Below are positions 23,051 through 35,222 of a stretch of DNA of 64,000 bases, one piece after another. Both the position numbers and the translations under genes were made by a program. Location: positions 44,337,034 to 44,401,033 of the forward strand of contig NC_133169.1 in the NCBI RefSeq assembly GCF_040802235.1, in the 5' to 3' direction. Below the pieces are notes generated by a model. That model saw only the letters and a list, made by a program, of their open reading frames with translations. It had not been told where the DNA came from and searched no databases. Within the stretch, counting starts at the first letter, position 1. Each line of letters begins with the position of its first letter. Source of the stretch: Manis javanica. Taxonomy: Eukaryota > Chordata > Mammalia > Pholidota > Manidae.

Positions 23051-26000
23051 TTGATAATCACGAATCTAAAGCCTGAAATGTCAATAAGTACATACCTATC
23101 GATAATCACAGTAAATGTAAATGGAATGAATGCACCAATCAAAAGACATAGAGTCACTGAATGGATTAAAAAACAAGAGCCATCTACATGCTGCTTACAA
23201 GAGATTCACCTCAAACCCAAAGACATGCACAGACTAAAAGTCAAGGGATAGAAAAATATATTTCATGCAAACAATAGGGACAAAAAAGCAGGTGTTGCAG
23301 TACTAGTATCAGACAATAGACATTAAAACAAAGAAAGAAACAAGAGATAAAGAAGGACACTATATAATGATAAAGGGCCAAGTCCAACAAGAGGATATAA
23401 CCATTATAAATATATATGCACCCAACACAGAAGCACCAGCATATGTGAAACAAATACTAACAGAACTAAAGGAGGAAATACAATGCAATTAGTTCATTTT
23501 AGGAGACTTCAACACAACATTCACTCCAAAGGACAGATGTGCCAGACAGAAAATAAGTAAGGACACAGAGGCACTTAACAACACACTAGAACAGATGGAC
23601 CTAATAGATATCTATAGAACTCTACATCCAAAAGCAACAGGATACACATTCTTCTCAAGTGCACATGGAACATTATCCCGAATAGACCACATACTAGGCC
23701 ACATAAAGAACCTCAGTGAATTCCAAAAGATTGAAATTCTACCAACCAACTTTTCAGACACAAAGAAATAAAACTAGAAATAAATTGTACAAAGAAAGCA
23801 AAAGGGCTCAGAACACATAGAGGCTTAACAACACGCTCTTAAATAGTCAATGGATCAACGATCAAATTAAAATGGAGATCCAGCAATATATGGAAATAAA
23901 TGACAATAACAACACAAAACCCAAACTTCTGTGAGACGCAGCAAAAGCAGTCTTAAGAAGAAATTATATAGCAATCCAAGCATATTTAAAGAAGGAAGAA
24001 CAAACCCAAAAGAACAGTCTAACATCACAATAATCAAAATTGGAAAAAGAAGAACGAATGAGGCCTAAAGTCAGCAGAAGGAGGGACATAATAAAGATAA
24101 GAGAAGAAATAAATAAAATTGAGAAGAATAAAACAATAGAATAAAATCAATGAAACCAAGAGCTGGTCCTTGAGAAAATATACAAAATAGATAAGCATCT
24201 AGCCAGACTTATTAAGAGAAAAGGAGAATCAACACACATCAACACAAGAATCAGAAACGGGAAAGGAATCATCATAACAGATCCAAAAGAAATAAAAAGA
24301 ATTATTAGAGACCACTAAGAACACCTATGTGCTAAGAAGCTGGAAAACCTAGAAGAAATGGACAACTTCCTAGAAAAATACAATCTTGGAAGGTTGCATT
24401 TTTCTTGGAAGGAAGAAACACAAAATCTAAACAAACCAATTACCAGCAAAGAAATTGAAGCGGTAATCAAAAAACTACCCAAGTACAAAACCCCCAGGCC
24501 AGAAGGACTTATCTCGGAATTTTATCAGACAGACAGGGAAGACATAATACCCATTCTCCTTTAAGTTTTCCAAAAAATAGAAGAGGAGGGAATACTCCCA
24601 AAGTCATTCTATGAAGCCAACATCACCCTAATACCAAAACCAGGCAAAGACCCCACCAAAAAAGAAAACTACAGACCAATATTCCTGATGAACATAGATG
24701 CAAATATACTCAACAAAATATTAGGAAACCGAATTCAAAAATATATCAAAAGGATCGTACACCATGACCAAGTGGGATTCATCCCAGGGATGAAAGGATG
24801 GTACAACATTCGAAAATCCATCAACATCATCCACCACATCAACAAAAAGAAAGACAAAAACCACATGATCATATCCATAGATGCTGAAAAAGCATTCGAT
24901 AAAATTCAACATCCATTCATGATAAAAACTCTCAACAAAATGAGTATAGAGGGCAAGTACCTCAACATAACAAAGGCCATACATGATAAACCCACAGCCA
25001 ACATCATACTGAACTGTGCAAAGCTGAAAGCTTTTCCTCTGAGATTGGGCATAAGACAGGAATGCCCACTCTCCCCACTGTTATTCAACATAGTACTAGA
25101 TGTCCTAGCCATGACAATTAGACAAAACAAAGAAATGCAAGGCATCCAAATTGGTAAAGAAAAAGTTAAACTGTCACTATTTGCAGATGACATGATATTG
25201 TACATAAAAAACCCTAAAGACTCCACTCCTAAACTACTAGAACTAATATTGCAATACAGCAAAGTTGCACAATACAAAATTAACACACAGAAATCTGTAA
25301 TTTTCCTGTACACTAACAATGAACTAATAGAAAGAGAAATCAGGAAAACAATTCCATTCACAATTGCATCAAAAAGAATAAAATACCTAGGAATAAACCT
25401 AACCAAAGAAGTGAAAGACCTATACCCTGAAAACTATAAGACACTCTTAAGAGAAATTAAAGAAGTCACTAACAAATGGAAACTCATCCCATGCTCTTAG
25501 CTAGGAAGAATTAGTATAGTCAAAGCAATATACAGATTAGATGCAATCCCTATCAAATTACCAATAACATTCTTCAACAAACTATAACAAATAGTTCAAA
25601 AATTCATATGGAAACACCAAAGACCCCAAATAGACAAAGCAGTCCTGAGAAGGAAGAATAAAGTAAGGGGGACCTCGCTCCCCCACTTCAAGCTCTACTA
25701 CAAAGCCACGGTAATTAAGACAGTTTGGTACAGGCACGGAACAGAGCACAGACCAGTGGAACAGAATAGAGACCCCAGATATTATCCCAAACATATATTG
25801 TCAATTAATATATGATAAAGGAGCCATGGACATACAATGGGGAAATAACAGTCTCTTCAACAGATGGTGCTGGCAAAACTGGACAGTTACATGTAAGAAA
25901 ATGAAACTGGATCACTGTCAAACCCCATACACAAATGTAAATTTGAAGTGGATCAAAGACCTGAATGTAAGTCATGAAACCATAAAACTCTTAGAAAAAA

Positions 26001-26888
26001 AACATAGGCAAAAATCTCTTGGACATAAACATGAGCAATTTCTTCATGAACATATCTCCCCAGGCAAGGAAACAAAAGCAAAAATGAACAAGTGGGACTA
26101 CATCAAGCTGAAAAGCTTCTGTACAGCAAAGGACACCATCAATAGAACAAAAAGGTACCCTACAGTATAGGAGAATATATTCATAAATGACAGATCTGAT
26201 AAAGGGTTGACATCCAAAATATATAAAGAGCTCACTCACCTCAACAAACAAAAAGCAAATAATCCAATTAAAAAATGGGCAGAGTAGCTGAACAGACAGT
26301 TCTCCAAAGAAGAAAGTCAGATGAACAACAGACACATGAAAAGATGCTCCACATTGCTTGTTATCAGAGAAATGCAAATTAAAAGCACAGTGAGATATCA
26401 CCTCACACCAGTAAGGGTCACCAGCATCCAAAAGACAAACAAGGACAAATGTTGGCGAGGTTGCGGAGAAAGGGGAATCCTCCTACACTGCTGGTGGGAA
26501 TGCAAATTAGTTCAACCATTGTGAAAGCAGTATGGAGGTGCCTCAAAAAGCTCAAAATAGAAATTCCATTTGACCCAGGAATTCCACTTCTAGGAATTTA
26601 CCCTAAGAATGCAGCAGCCCAGTTTGAAAAAGACTGATGCACCCCTATGTTTATTGCAGCACTATTTACAATAGTCAAGAAGTGGAAGCAATCTAAGTGT
26701 CCATCAATAGATGAATGGATAAAGAAGATGTGTTACATATACATAATGGAATATTATTCATCCATACGAGGAAACCAAATACTACCATTTGCAACACATA
26801 CATGGAGCTAGAGGGTATTATGCTCAGTGAAATAAGCCAGGCAGAGAAAGACAAGTGCCAAATGATTGCACTCGTATGTGCTATATAA
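23051..26888 (+). pseudogene. L1 ORF2p pseudogene, copy 3
   Basis: The usual initiator is ACG at the position of ATG. The N-terminal endonuclease begins TYLSIITVNVNGMNAPIKRH and meets a stop near 23250. The RT is well preserved at 24688-25500, with NILDVLAM-type palm residues and the catalytic LFADDMILY at about 25180-25200. Later blocks are at 25826-26170, 26321-26524 (CWRGCGE, the Cys-rich C-terminus) and 26449-26637. The protein end is the stop at 26886-26888. Confidence 0.92.
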
Positions 26889-27235
26889 GAACAAAGAAAA
26901 ACTGAAGGAACAAAACAGCAGCAGAATCACAGAACCCAAGAATGGACCAACTGTTACCAAAGGGAAAGAGACTGGACAGGAGGGGTGGGAAGGGAGGGAT
27001 AAGGGCAGGGAAAAAGAAAGAGGGCCTTACAATTAGTATGTATAATGTGGGGGGGACATAGGGTGGTATGTGCAACACAGAGAAGACAAATAGCAATTCT
27101 ACAGCATCTTACTAAGCTGATGGACAGCGACTGTAATGGGGTTTGTGGGGGGGCCTTGGTGAAGAAGGGAGCCTAGTAACCATAATGTTCTTCATGTAAT
27201 TGTATTAATGATAGTAAAATGAATAAAGAAAATTT

Positions 27236-28239
27236 ACCCCACATTAAACCTGAACATTACTCAAATTGGTATAAACTCCAAATAATTCATTACAATTACA
27301 AATCATTTATATGTGGACTTTGTTACTGGAGCTGCTCCTAGATGGACCACTCAGAAAGTCTTTTAGATATTTCACAATTTCAATCAGTGATGTACTGTAG
27401 AAAATAACAAAAATTGTAACACAAATATTTCCACCATTTGCACAAACATTCAACCTATAAACAGGAAATATTAGATTGACATTACCATCCTTACTCTATT
27501 ATGTAAAGACAGAACTTTATAGCAAGAAGTCTGTCCTCTGGACTAGTGAACTTGGTCTACAGTCTATTGTGAACAGTAATCATTGCATTTAGTTTTGTTT
27601 CCAGAGTGATGCCAGCCATTAAATGCCTGATCATTCACACCAACCTGTAATTCCCTCCAGTACCAAATCTCAGAATGGTTTAGGTGGTAGTTAGTATTCA
27701 AAAGTTAATCGAATAAGATGGATTTATATTAGTCAGAAAAAAGAAGAATGTCTTTTCTTTCATTAAGCAAGAGTGGGTCTAAAAAATACACTCTTCTTGA
27801 CCAAAAGCTATCCAGCCTCCTGTTGAGACCTCTTCTTAACATGACCTATCATTACTTGATCAAAACATAGTTTCTAACACTTCAAGGACACAACAAGTGT
27901 ATGATCCCAAACTCCCTTTTTGGCCTTGCCTAAGAAAAAATAAAACTGTTGAGAAGAAACTGGGTTCAAAGCCACAGGGAAGTCAGGTAAAGTGGAAGTG
28001 AAACCAAAGTCAGGAAAGTTAAGAAAGCAAGCAAGTTTCTTACACTCTAATGGAGCAGGCCCGACTTAATGTCAGACAGGCTCAAAATATTCAGGGAGAG
28101 ATCCTTTTTACTGGTTTTTCAAGGGGTTTTTAGGAGGGGTAGTGTTATGTAAATAAGTGTTGATTGACAGGCTGGCAATGATGTAAGCTAATTATTACTG
28201 CATATGCTCTTTCCCAAGGTGGGTGCGGGTAAAACAGCA
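27236..28239. other. Intergenic, nothing recognised
   Basis: About 1 kb between L1 copy 3 and the ERV. No coding signature. The last part (28050-28239) may already belong to the ERV LTR or leader, but I cannot align it. Confidence 0.45.
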
Positions 28240-28390
28240 ATATTTACAGATACTGTCACCTGGCTTTAGTACATCTCCATATCAACAGGTGTTTCCAAGG
28301 GGTGGAGAGAACTAGTCCATCTCTATGTCAGTGGGTAATTATATGGGCCAGAGAGGGCTTATCTGGACCAGAGAGGTTGTGTGGGGAGGA
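28240..28390 (+). repeat. LTR-like segment of the plus-strand ERV
   Basis: The sequence TCACCTGGCTTTAGTACATC through CCAAGGGGTGGAGAGAACTA matches, in reverse complement, the LTR-like segments at 58440-58560 and about 50880-50960. It lies directly upstream of gag-like sequence, as a 5' LTR should. The end points are uncertain. Confidence 0.55.
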
Positions 28391-29400
28391 GGAGGAAAGT
28401 GCAGTGCCTTCATCCCCAGATATGGTGGAAGGCAGAGCGGGGGAGAAGATGAGGAGGCGGGGAGGCGGGGCCAAGGGCTGATCTGCTGCTGAGGCCACTG
28501 CCCTAGGCACCAGCCTCTTAGGTACTAAAGGCCCACAGGGCTGTAATTAAAAAAATTAAACAAAACAACCATGGGCTCCTCATGGGGAGGAGCCGCCCCC
28601 TCCTCAGATTGTGGAGCTCTCCATACCCCACCCCTATACCCAGGAGGAGCTAGTGGACATGAGCGTCCAGAAGCCATCATAACTTCTGCCTATGTTGCTT
28701 TTTACATCTCTGGGATATGGGGGTGGAAAACATTGTAATGAAATGAGTAAACTGGCTTTCCTGATGACTCACCCTTCCCTCCAGAAGCGGTTATAAAGTG
28801 CCCATCATACTTCAGGGAATCAGTTGCTTATGGAATGGCTGACAGCTGCCATCAGGGCAGTATGGCTTTATAACAATGATGTACCATATTTACCCACTAG
28901 CTGGAAAACATATGCAAATATAGACCCCCAGGGCCCCAATGAGGAGTTGTTCACTGTAAGAATGAGAAATCTGGGGCACCGTACAGCTTCCTGTCTCTCC
29001 TTGGGTCCCTAGTGAATACTCTTGCCCCCACATAGGGCAAACCATAAGTGAGGCTATTCAAATTTTAGCAGATCTGGGGGAGGTTGAAACAATAAGGACA
29101 CAGAGGGAAGTAAGGGCCACGACTGAAAAGAGAAGTGCCAAAGGCCCCGTGAAGGTCTAGGGGACCCAGATGTGAGTTGATTTGATAAAGGCCGGGGTAG
29201 TGAAAGAAAAACTCCATGTGCAGCCCAATAGAATATTGTTAGAACTGTGGCACCAATTAAAGCCACAGCAGCAGTTCCAGCCTCTGAAGTCCAGGACACA
29301 GAAACCAGAGTCAAGGCCTCATGTCTGGCCTGTGTCCCTGCAAAACTTCCTGGGGGACAGTACTCAGGCTCCGCCTGGGCCCTCACCCCCACAATAGGAT
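28391..29400 (+). pseudogene. ERV gag remnant
   Basis: This is decayed gag of an endogenous retrovirus, the structural polyprotein gene. 28570-28800 matches the gag segment of the minus-strand ERV (52572-52838): both have a Pro-rich stretch, then a 'QGELVEMS'-like and a 'DVEVENT'-like block. 28824-29012 (TSWKTYANIDPQGPNEEL) and 29182-29397 (GVVKEKLHVQPNRILLEL) are open pieces in line with gag before protease. No zinc knuckle is visible. Frames are repeatedly broken. Confidence 0.6.
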
Positions 29401-29940
29401 GGTTGGGCATTGTGGTTTGACTGAGCAGGGGGTCAACGTCCCCACCTTGGGGGACATATTGGGGACCAGAGGCCACATGTAGAATTAGCAATTCATTGGT
29501 CCTCTGTGAATGTACAATGTGTCCTTGCCCTGGTGGACAAAGGAGCTGAGCGTTCTCTGATTTACGGCAACCCTGAGCGTTTTCTTGGGACCCCCAGTGT
29601 GATAGATGGCGATGGGGATAAAGCAAGTAGAGTGAAGAAAACCCAAATCTCATTGATAGTATGGTGTTTACCCCCAAAGAAGTATACCATGTACATTTCT
29701 CCCATCCCTGAGTATATTTTGGGTGTAGATACCCTGCAGGGCCTGTGGTTACAGACCACCGCAGGTGAGTTCAGACTGAGGGTACATGTGGCGAAGGCCG
29801 TTCTGAGGGGACCTGCTAAGCACCCACCTGCAGCTCTGCCTGTACCTCAGTGGGTGACAAGTACTAAGCAGTATAAATTGCCCGGCGGCACAGGAAATGG
29901 AGAAACTCTACAGAAGTCGAAGAAGGGGGGCATCATATAG
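29401..29940 (+). pseudogene. ERV protease remnant
   Basis: This corresponds to the retroviral aspartic protease. The active-site triad reads LVDKGAERSLIYG at about 29535-29570, with DTG changed to DKG, so it would be catalytically dead. A later block ISPIPEYILGVDTL fits the C-terminal protease hallmark. The open stretch ends at 29938-29940 just before RT sequence, with the linker PQWVTSTKQYKLPGG. Confidence 0.7.
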
Positions 29941-30480
29941 CCCACTTACAGTGCTTTTAATTCCCCAGTGTGGCCAGTGAAAAAGCAGATGGCTCCTGGT
30001 GTATGACTGTGGACTACAGGGAACTGAATAAAGTCATATCCCCTTCTCATGCTGTTGTCTCCTCTATAGCTGCCATTCTGGACATAGTCATGAGCTGGGC
30101 ATTATGTTGTGGATCTTGCCAATGCTTTTTTCTCTATTGGCATAGCACAGGAAAGTCAGGAACAGTTTGTCTTCATATGGGAAGGCTGGCAGGGTACATA
30201 CACTGTCCTTCCACAGGGATACCTCCACAGTCCCACCATCTGTCATGGAATTATAGTCCAGGACTTCGCCACATGGAAGAAACCACAAATGGTGTGGCTA
30301 TGTCACTACATTGATGATATCATGCTCATGTCTGATTTTCTTATAGATTTACAAAGGGCAGTTCCTAGATGGCTGCAACATCTACAGGAAAAAGGATGGG
30401 CTGTGAACAGCACCTGGTTTGGCTATAAAATTCTTGGGGGTTGTCTGATCAGACAAAGCTTAAGTTATTCCTGAAGCAGT
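29941..30480 (+). pseudogene. ERV reverse transcriptase remnant
   Basis: Retroviral RT is recognisable from MTVDYRELNKV (about 30004), [19 protein letters not shown] (about 30112), [14 protein letters not shown] (about 30210) and the catalytic box YIDD at 30307-30318. The frame changes at least once between the first two blocks. YIDDIM instead of YVDD/YMDD hints at an ERV-L-like (class III) pol, but this is only an inference from a short motif. Confidence 0.78.
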
Positions 30481-31435
30481 CATAGACAAGGTCCAGGCTT
30501 TCCCTGCTCGTACCACTGTGGCAGTATTACAAGAGTTTTTGGGTCTTTTAGGCTAATGGAGAGTGTTTATCCCACACTTGGCACAAATTCTGAAGCCCTT
30601 ATACCAATTGGTATGAAAGGGCACCATATGGGACTGGGATAAGACATGTGCAGCTGCTTTTACTGCTGCCAGGCAGGCAGTCAAGGCTGTGCAGGCCTTG
30701 AATGTAATGGACTCATCAAGCCCTGTGAGCTAGATGTTCATGTAACCAAAGATGGCTATGGATGGGGTCTTTGGTAGATGCTTGAGTGGACCTGCCAACC
30801 TATTGGATTCTGGTCACAAATGTGGAAAGAAGCAAAGGGCCGGTACACCTTGATAGAGAAGCAACTGGTTGCTGTGTCCCACGCCTTGCTGGCTACTGAA
30901 CCCATCACCGGAACAGCTCCAACCAAGGTAATAACCACCTATCCCATCGTGAAGTGGGTGTGAAAACGGACCCAAAGGCCATGGAGTGGCATAGCATAGA
31001 TGCCTGCACTGGCCAAATGGGGTGCATATTTACAGCAAAATAGAGCCCTCCCTACTAGCCCCTTAAGTGGAGAACTCCAATGCTTATTGGGGACAGTGAC
31101 CTATACCAGTGGAAAGCAGGAAGAACTTGCTTTTGAGCCATTGGTAGCCGAGACTCCTTATCAGGAGGGAAAAGCCCCTAGACCTGAAGACGTTTGATAC
31201 ACAGATGGCTCCAGTCATGGCCAACCCCTGAAGTGGAGGGCTGTGGCTTTCCATCCTAACACTGAGATGATATGGATGGAGGATGGAGTGCAGAAGAGCA
31301 AGTAATGGGCTGAGATGCAGGCAGTGATCACCCAGGAGCCCTCCCCTATAGTTGTTTGCATGATACAAATGCATGCTTTTATCAATGTCATCAAATGCCA
31401 CAATAGTAATATCAGGCTGTGTGGGAGAATGACCT
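30481..31435 (+). pseudogene. ERV RT connection / RNase H remnant; integrase absent
   Basis: 30778-30963 (PIGFWSQMWKEAKGRYTLIE) is the RT connection region. The RNase H starts at the in-frame YTDGSS at 31198, directly after a stop, and WAEMQAV (about 31307) carries the second catalytic acid. ERV similarity fades at about 31435. No zinc-binding HHCC or DDE integrase motif follows, so pol is 3'-truncated, and no second LTR is seen. Confidence 0.68.
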
Positions 31436-32039
31436 CCAGTGTAGAAAATGAAGCAGGGTGATAACTGTCCTTTGTTCTGTTTACACTGATTTGAAAATTC
31501 TCATTTTTAAGTAACTTTTATGTATTGTGTGTTTAGAAAATGCAAAACAGTATGCACGCAGATGAGACTAAGGAGAATATTATCATTATAGCCAACAATA
31601 ACATGTTAAATTGTGATATATCCCAAAACATCTTCATGTTCTATACAAATTTACAAAATTGACTAGTTTACAATATTCTGTGGGGCTGGCTTCCCTTCCT
31701 TCAAGCATGTGTAAAGACATTTTCACTAATGGAAACTTTGGCGATTTGCTTATTATCTGCCCTTTTTGGAATTTCTGGTCTATCTGGAATATTTTCTTTA
31801 AAAAAAAGAACCTTAACATAATAACCATTTCAACTAAGATTTAAGTGACATTCACAATTATCAGGAAGATTAAAGAAGGCTAAATAATCAATCAGTTACC
31901 TAAAAGAACACTAGTCTTTTTCCTTAAAAATGATTATTTGAATTATTTTTCAACTCTATTTAGTGTTCAACAGAAACTTTAAATTAATTTTGATAAGATA
32001 TTATTGGTTATAGAACAAACATAAAGGGACCTGCTGTTT
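31436..32039. other. AT-rich intergenic, nothing recognised
   Basis: No coding or repeat signature that I can name. Confidence 0.4.
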
Positions 32040-32199
32040 GTGTTCTCACCTGCGTCACCTCTGTATTCCAGGTGGGTCCCCTTTGCCTGCCCTCCGGAGC
32101 TGACAGCAGAATCACCCCAGGCTGCCGGCTCTCCTCGCGAGAGGACCGCCTTCCTGGAGGCCCCCATGAGGGTCGCGTGGCCAGGCCTGACCGCTCACA

Positions 32200-32490
32200 G
32201 ATAGGAACTTGGAAAGCACATGTGTTTCCAGAGGTTCTAAAGAGCCAGTTAAAAAGCGGTTTTCTGAGGAAAATGTGGCTAATGTGGGAAGATTCTAGAA
32301 ATGGAAAAAAGCACCTGGGGAGCAAAATAACCATTTAGGCCCCTCACAATGTTTGGCTGGTCAGAGCATCTTCAGAAGTGGCATGAATTGTAAGGCCAAA
32401 AAGTGTAATTAGGACTTAGACATCTCTCTGAAATAACCATTGCAGAAGAGAAAAAATTAAACTGAACTGAAAATTATCAACAGGAACGAG
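32200..32490 (+). repeat. Segment duplicated upstream of an OR14-like copy (copy 1)
   Basis: This segment aligns with 42080-42370 in the same orientation. Both have CTTGGA-A-CACATG--TTTCCAGAG, an AATGTGG-TAATG block, and a gapped -TAAAAAGTGTAAT-like block. Each lies 1-3 kb upstream of a plus-strand OR14-like reading frame, so it probably moved with the OR duplication. Confidence 0.6.
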
Positions 32491-32636
32491 ACAGATTTCC
32501 TAGGCATAGCGACCCAAGCCTTTCTTTAGTGGGTAAAGCGCTGAGCAGAACATTACAGTCCAGGGCAGCAGGGCTGGGAGGGAAGCGGCACCAACTGATG
32601 AGCAGGATGAGGACGAAGATGACTGACAGACCGACC

Positions 32637-33090
32637 TTATGATTTTAATCTGGATATCATGTCATCTGCAGAGAGTGACAATTCTACTTCTTCCTTACCA
32701 ACTTGCAGGCCTTTTATTTCCTTTTGTTGGCTGGATGCTGTGAGTAAGACGTCCAGTACCATGTGGAATAAAAGTGGTAAGAGTGGGCGTCCTTGTCTTA
32801 TTCCTGATCTCAGAGGAAAAGATTTCAGCTTTGACATAAAGATGTCAGTGTGTTGAGATATGTTTTCTCTATTTTCACTGTGTTGAAAGGTTTTAGTGTG
32901 AGTGGATGCTGAATTTTTGTCAAATGCTTTTACAGCATCTATGCAGGTGACCATATGGTTTATATCCTTTCACTAATGTGCTCTATCCCATTGATTCATT
33001 TATAAATATTGTACCATCCTTGCATCTCTGGAATAAATTGCACTTGATCATGATGATGATCCTTTTTATGTATTTTTGAATATAGACCAT
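32637..33090 (-). mobile_element. L1 ORF2 (RT) fragment
   Basis: Minus-strand frame 32954-32637 encodes the L1 RT palm: IDAVKAFDK, LRSGIRQGRPLLPLLFHMVLDVL and the catalytic LSADDM (FADD reads SADD). Matching noncoding L1 sequence continues to about 33090. It is a diverged internal fragment without L1 ends. Confidence 0.85.
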
Positions 33091-33552
33091 ATTTAAAAGA
33101 AGACAAAAAATCCTCCATAGTATATCAACATCTGGGCCAAATTTCATGTGCAACTTTTAATAACATTTAATAAGTGTTACTGAGAACTTAGTTGAGGGAA
33201 TTGTACATCTGAAAATTATTCCTAAGGTTTCATTAAATTTATTAATAATTTAATATTACTATAAAACCTCACAAGGTGAATGTTATCATGGATTGTCAGT
33301 AAGACGACCACGTGTAGAAAATGAGATAAGAGAAGTATTCTTAACATTCTACCACAGAATGTCTGCAGAAGTAGCAGTGAGTGAAGCTGATTCAAGGACC
33401 TATGTATGGCAGGCCTTTCTTACATAAAGAAACCGACTGTATAAAATATAAGAAATATGTTCTGGGAAAATATTCAGGGGACTTTATTAATTTATACTTC
33501 ATATGTTTTATGGCTCCATCCCTTTTTTTACATGTTCCTGCATTTCCAGGAA

Positions 33553-34466
33553 ACGGCCAATTCCACCATGGTGACAAAGTCTCTCCTCACGGGCTTTGCT
33601 CATGAGTGGAGTCTGAGGCTCCTGCTCCCATGTTATTCCCAGTGATGGACTTGCTACTCTATTAGGGGATGTCCTCATCGTCTCTGCCACCACCCTAGAG
33701 CAAAGCCTTCACACACCCATGTACTTCTTCCTCAGGAACCTGTCCATCTTAGACATGTGCTACATTTCCATCACTGTCCCCAATGCCTGTGTCAACTCCC
33801 TCACTGACAACAGGGCCATTTCAGTGGCTGGCTGTGCAGCTCAAATCTTCCTTGTGGTTTGGCTCTGTTACAGAGCTTCTGTTCCTCACCATCAAGGCCC
33901 ATGACCACTAAGTGGCCATCTGCCAGCCCCTCCACTACCCCGTCATCATGAACCAAAGATTCTGTGTTCACATGACACTGGCCTCTGATCTTTGGCCTTG
34001 TCTATGCTGCTGTGCACACAGGTAACACATTCTGGCTGCCATTCTGTCAGTTCAGTGTGGTCCATCAGTTCTTCTCTGATGTCCCCTCCATGCTGAGACT
34101 CTCCTGTTTTGACACATTTAGCAATTTTCTCAATTCTTTTCCTATAGTAGTGTATGGCATTGGCTGCTTAGCCTTCATTAAAATGTCCTGTATTCGTGTA
34201 TTTTCTACTGTGCTCAAATCCCCAGCTGGAGAATGAGGTAAAGCCTTTTCCACCTATGTCCCTCACATGCTGGTGGTGCCTGTCCTCCTCAGTTCTGGCA
34301 TCGATGTGTACCTAAGGTGTTCTCTAACCTCTGGAACATCTCAGGACATGGTTCTTTCAGTGTTTTATACCATAATTCTGACATTCTTGAATCCTATCAT
34401 CTACAGTCTTAGAAACAGATAAAGGAAGCCGTTAGGAAAATAATGTTTAAAAAGCATTATTCTAAA
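33553..34466 (+). pseudogene. Olfactory receptor pseudogene, OR14-like (copy A)
   Basis: This odorant receptor gene has family hallmarks HTPMYFFLRNLSILDMCYIS (TM2), NPIIYSLRNR (TM7) and the TM5-6 loop STVLKSPAGE. The start codon position reads ACG (33553), with a later ATG at 33568. Lesions include a frameshift in TM1 near 33640, frame changes around 33860, a stop inside the DRY motif (DH followed by TAA at about 33910), and a TGA at 34234-34236. A pyrimidine tract and CAG (about 33528-33550) precede the start, as in the other two copies, and look like the acceptor of the coding exon. It is very similar to 44916-45843. Confidence 0.9.
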
Positions 34467-34559
34467 AATACAAAATATGAATCACTAAAGATTATATGCT
34501 CTTATGATTTAACAAATATTAAGTAATATAAAAATGCTTCAATAGGCACATTAAAAATT

Positions 34560-35110
34560 AATATGGAGATGATCTACATGCCCTGTGTGCTGAGAAACAG
34601 CCATTCTGAGTGGCTGCCAAGGCGTTTTACAATATGACGACTGTGCTCACACCCAGAGTCCACACACTTTGAAAGACCCAGACTTAGGACTCCTCTCACA
34701 AGTTCCCAATTTATTTTTCTTGTGAAACCTTTTAAAATAATCAGATTTGAGCCTTTGGAAACTTAGTGACTGATTCCCCAGTGATTTTATGAGTGGTCAG
34801 TGCCAGCTGTCCTGCTCTCTATCTTTTGCTTGCTCCAGACCTGGGGTGGAGGACTGCCTTTCCCCAGCACACTGGGGGCCATCGGGGACCTGTCACTAAT
34901 AAAGCTGATAACTTTACTTCATTCTTGTGAATGTATTGAAATTGTGCCTTCAGTCAAAATGGCCACAGATTTTTCACTTTCTCAAAGTGCAATCTCAGAT
35001 GCCAAAGGACCTCCTTCCAATCACATGTGGGTGGCCTGTGCCCTTCATTCAGCAGGTCCTAATCTGCACGCTCCTAACACACCAGCTCCAGGGTTTTCAA
35101 CCCACCACAG
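34560..35110 (+). other. Unclassified block with AATAAA, LTR-like
   Basis: Moderately GC-rich segment downstream of OR14-like copy A. It contains AATAAA at 34898-34903 followed by a T-rich stretch, the layout of an LTR R/U5 boundary on the plus strand. No second LTR or primer site is visible, so solo-LTR status is only a guess. Confidence 0.25.
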
Positions 35111-35160
35111 CATCTGACTTTAGCTAATAAAGTGGAAAAATTATATATATTATACCAAAT

Positions 35161-35222
35161 TAAGTTAATATGGTATCCAATTAAAGCTAATTAAGTTAAT
35201 ATGGTATCTAATTACATAAAAA
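35161..35222 (+). repeat. Short tandem duplication (~31-bp unit, 2 copies)
   Basis: Two neighbouring units share TAAGTTAATATGGTATC-AATTA. Low-copy tandem repeat in AT-rich DNA. Confidence 0.7.

Larger units (their letters stand above)
21286..27235 (+). mobile_element. LINE-1 copy 3, near full-length, ordinary 3' end
   Basis: This 5.95-kb plus-strand L1 starts at AAAGATGGCAGTGTGAGAGG (5'UTR). ORF1 is 21908-22789, ORF2 about 23051-26888, and the 3'UTR runs to about 27235. The end, 'TTAATGATAGTAAAATGAAT' followed by AAAGAAAA, is the ordinary L1 terminus. It lacks the retroviral tail carried by copies 2 and 4. The RT region (24688-25500) is still a 270-codon open frame, but stops elsewhere make the element inactive. 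Confidence 0.93.

Noticed and set aside
21263..27255. Target-site duplication for L1 copy 3
   Set aside because: ACCCTACACAT before and ACCCCACATT after the element look alike, but the match is short and the tail boundary unclear.
29054..29677. 207-codon minus-strand frame
   Set aside because: It overlaps gag and protease of the plus-strand ERV in antisense and has no signature of its own.
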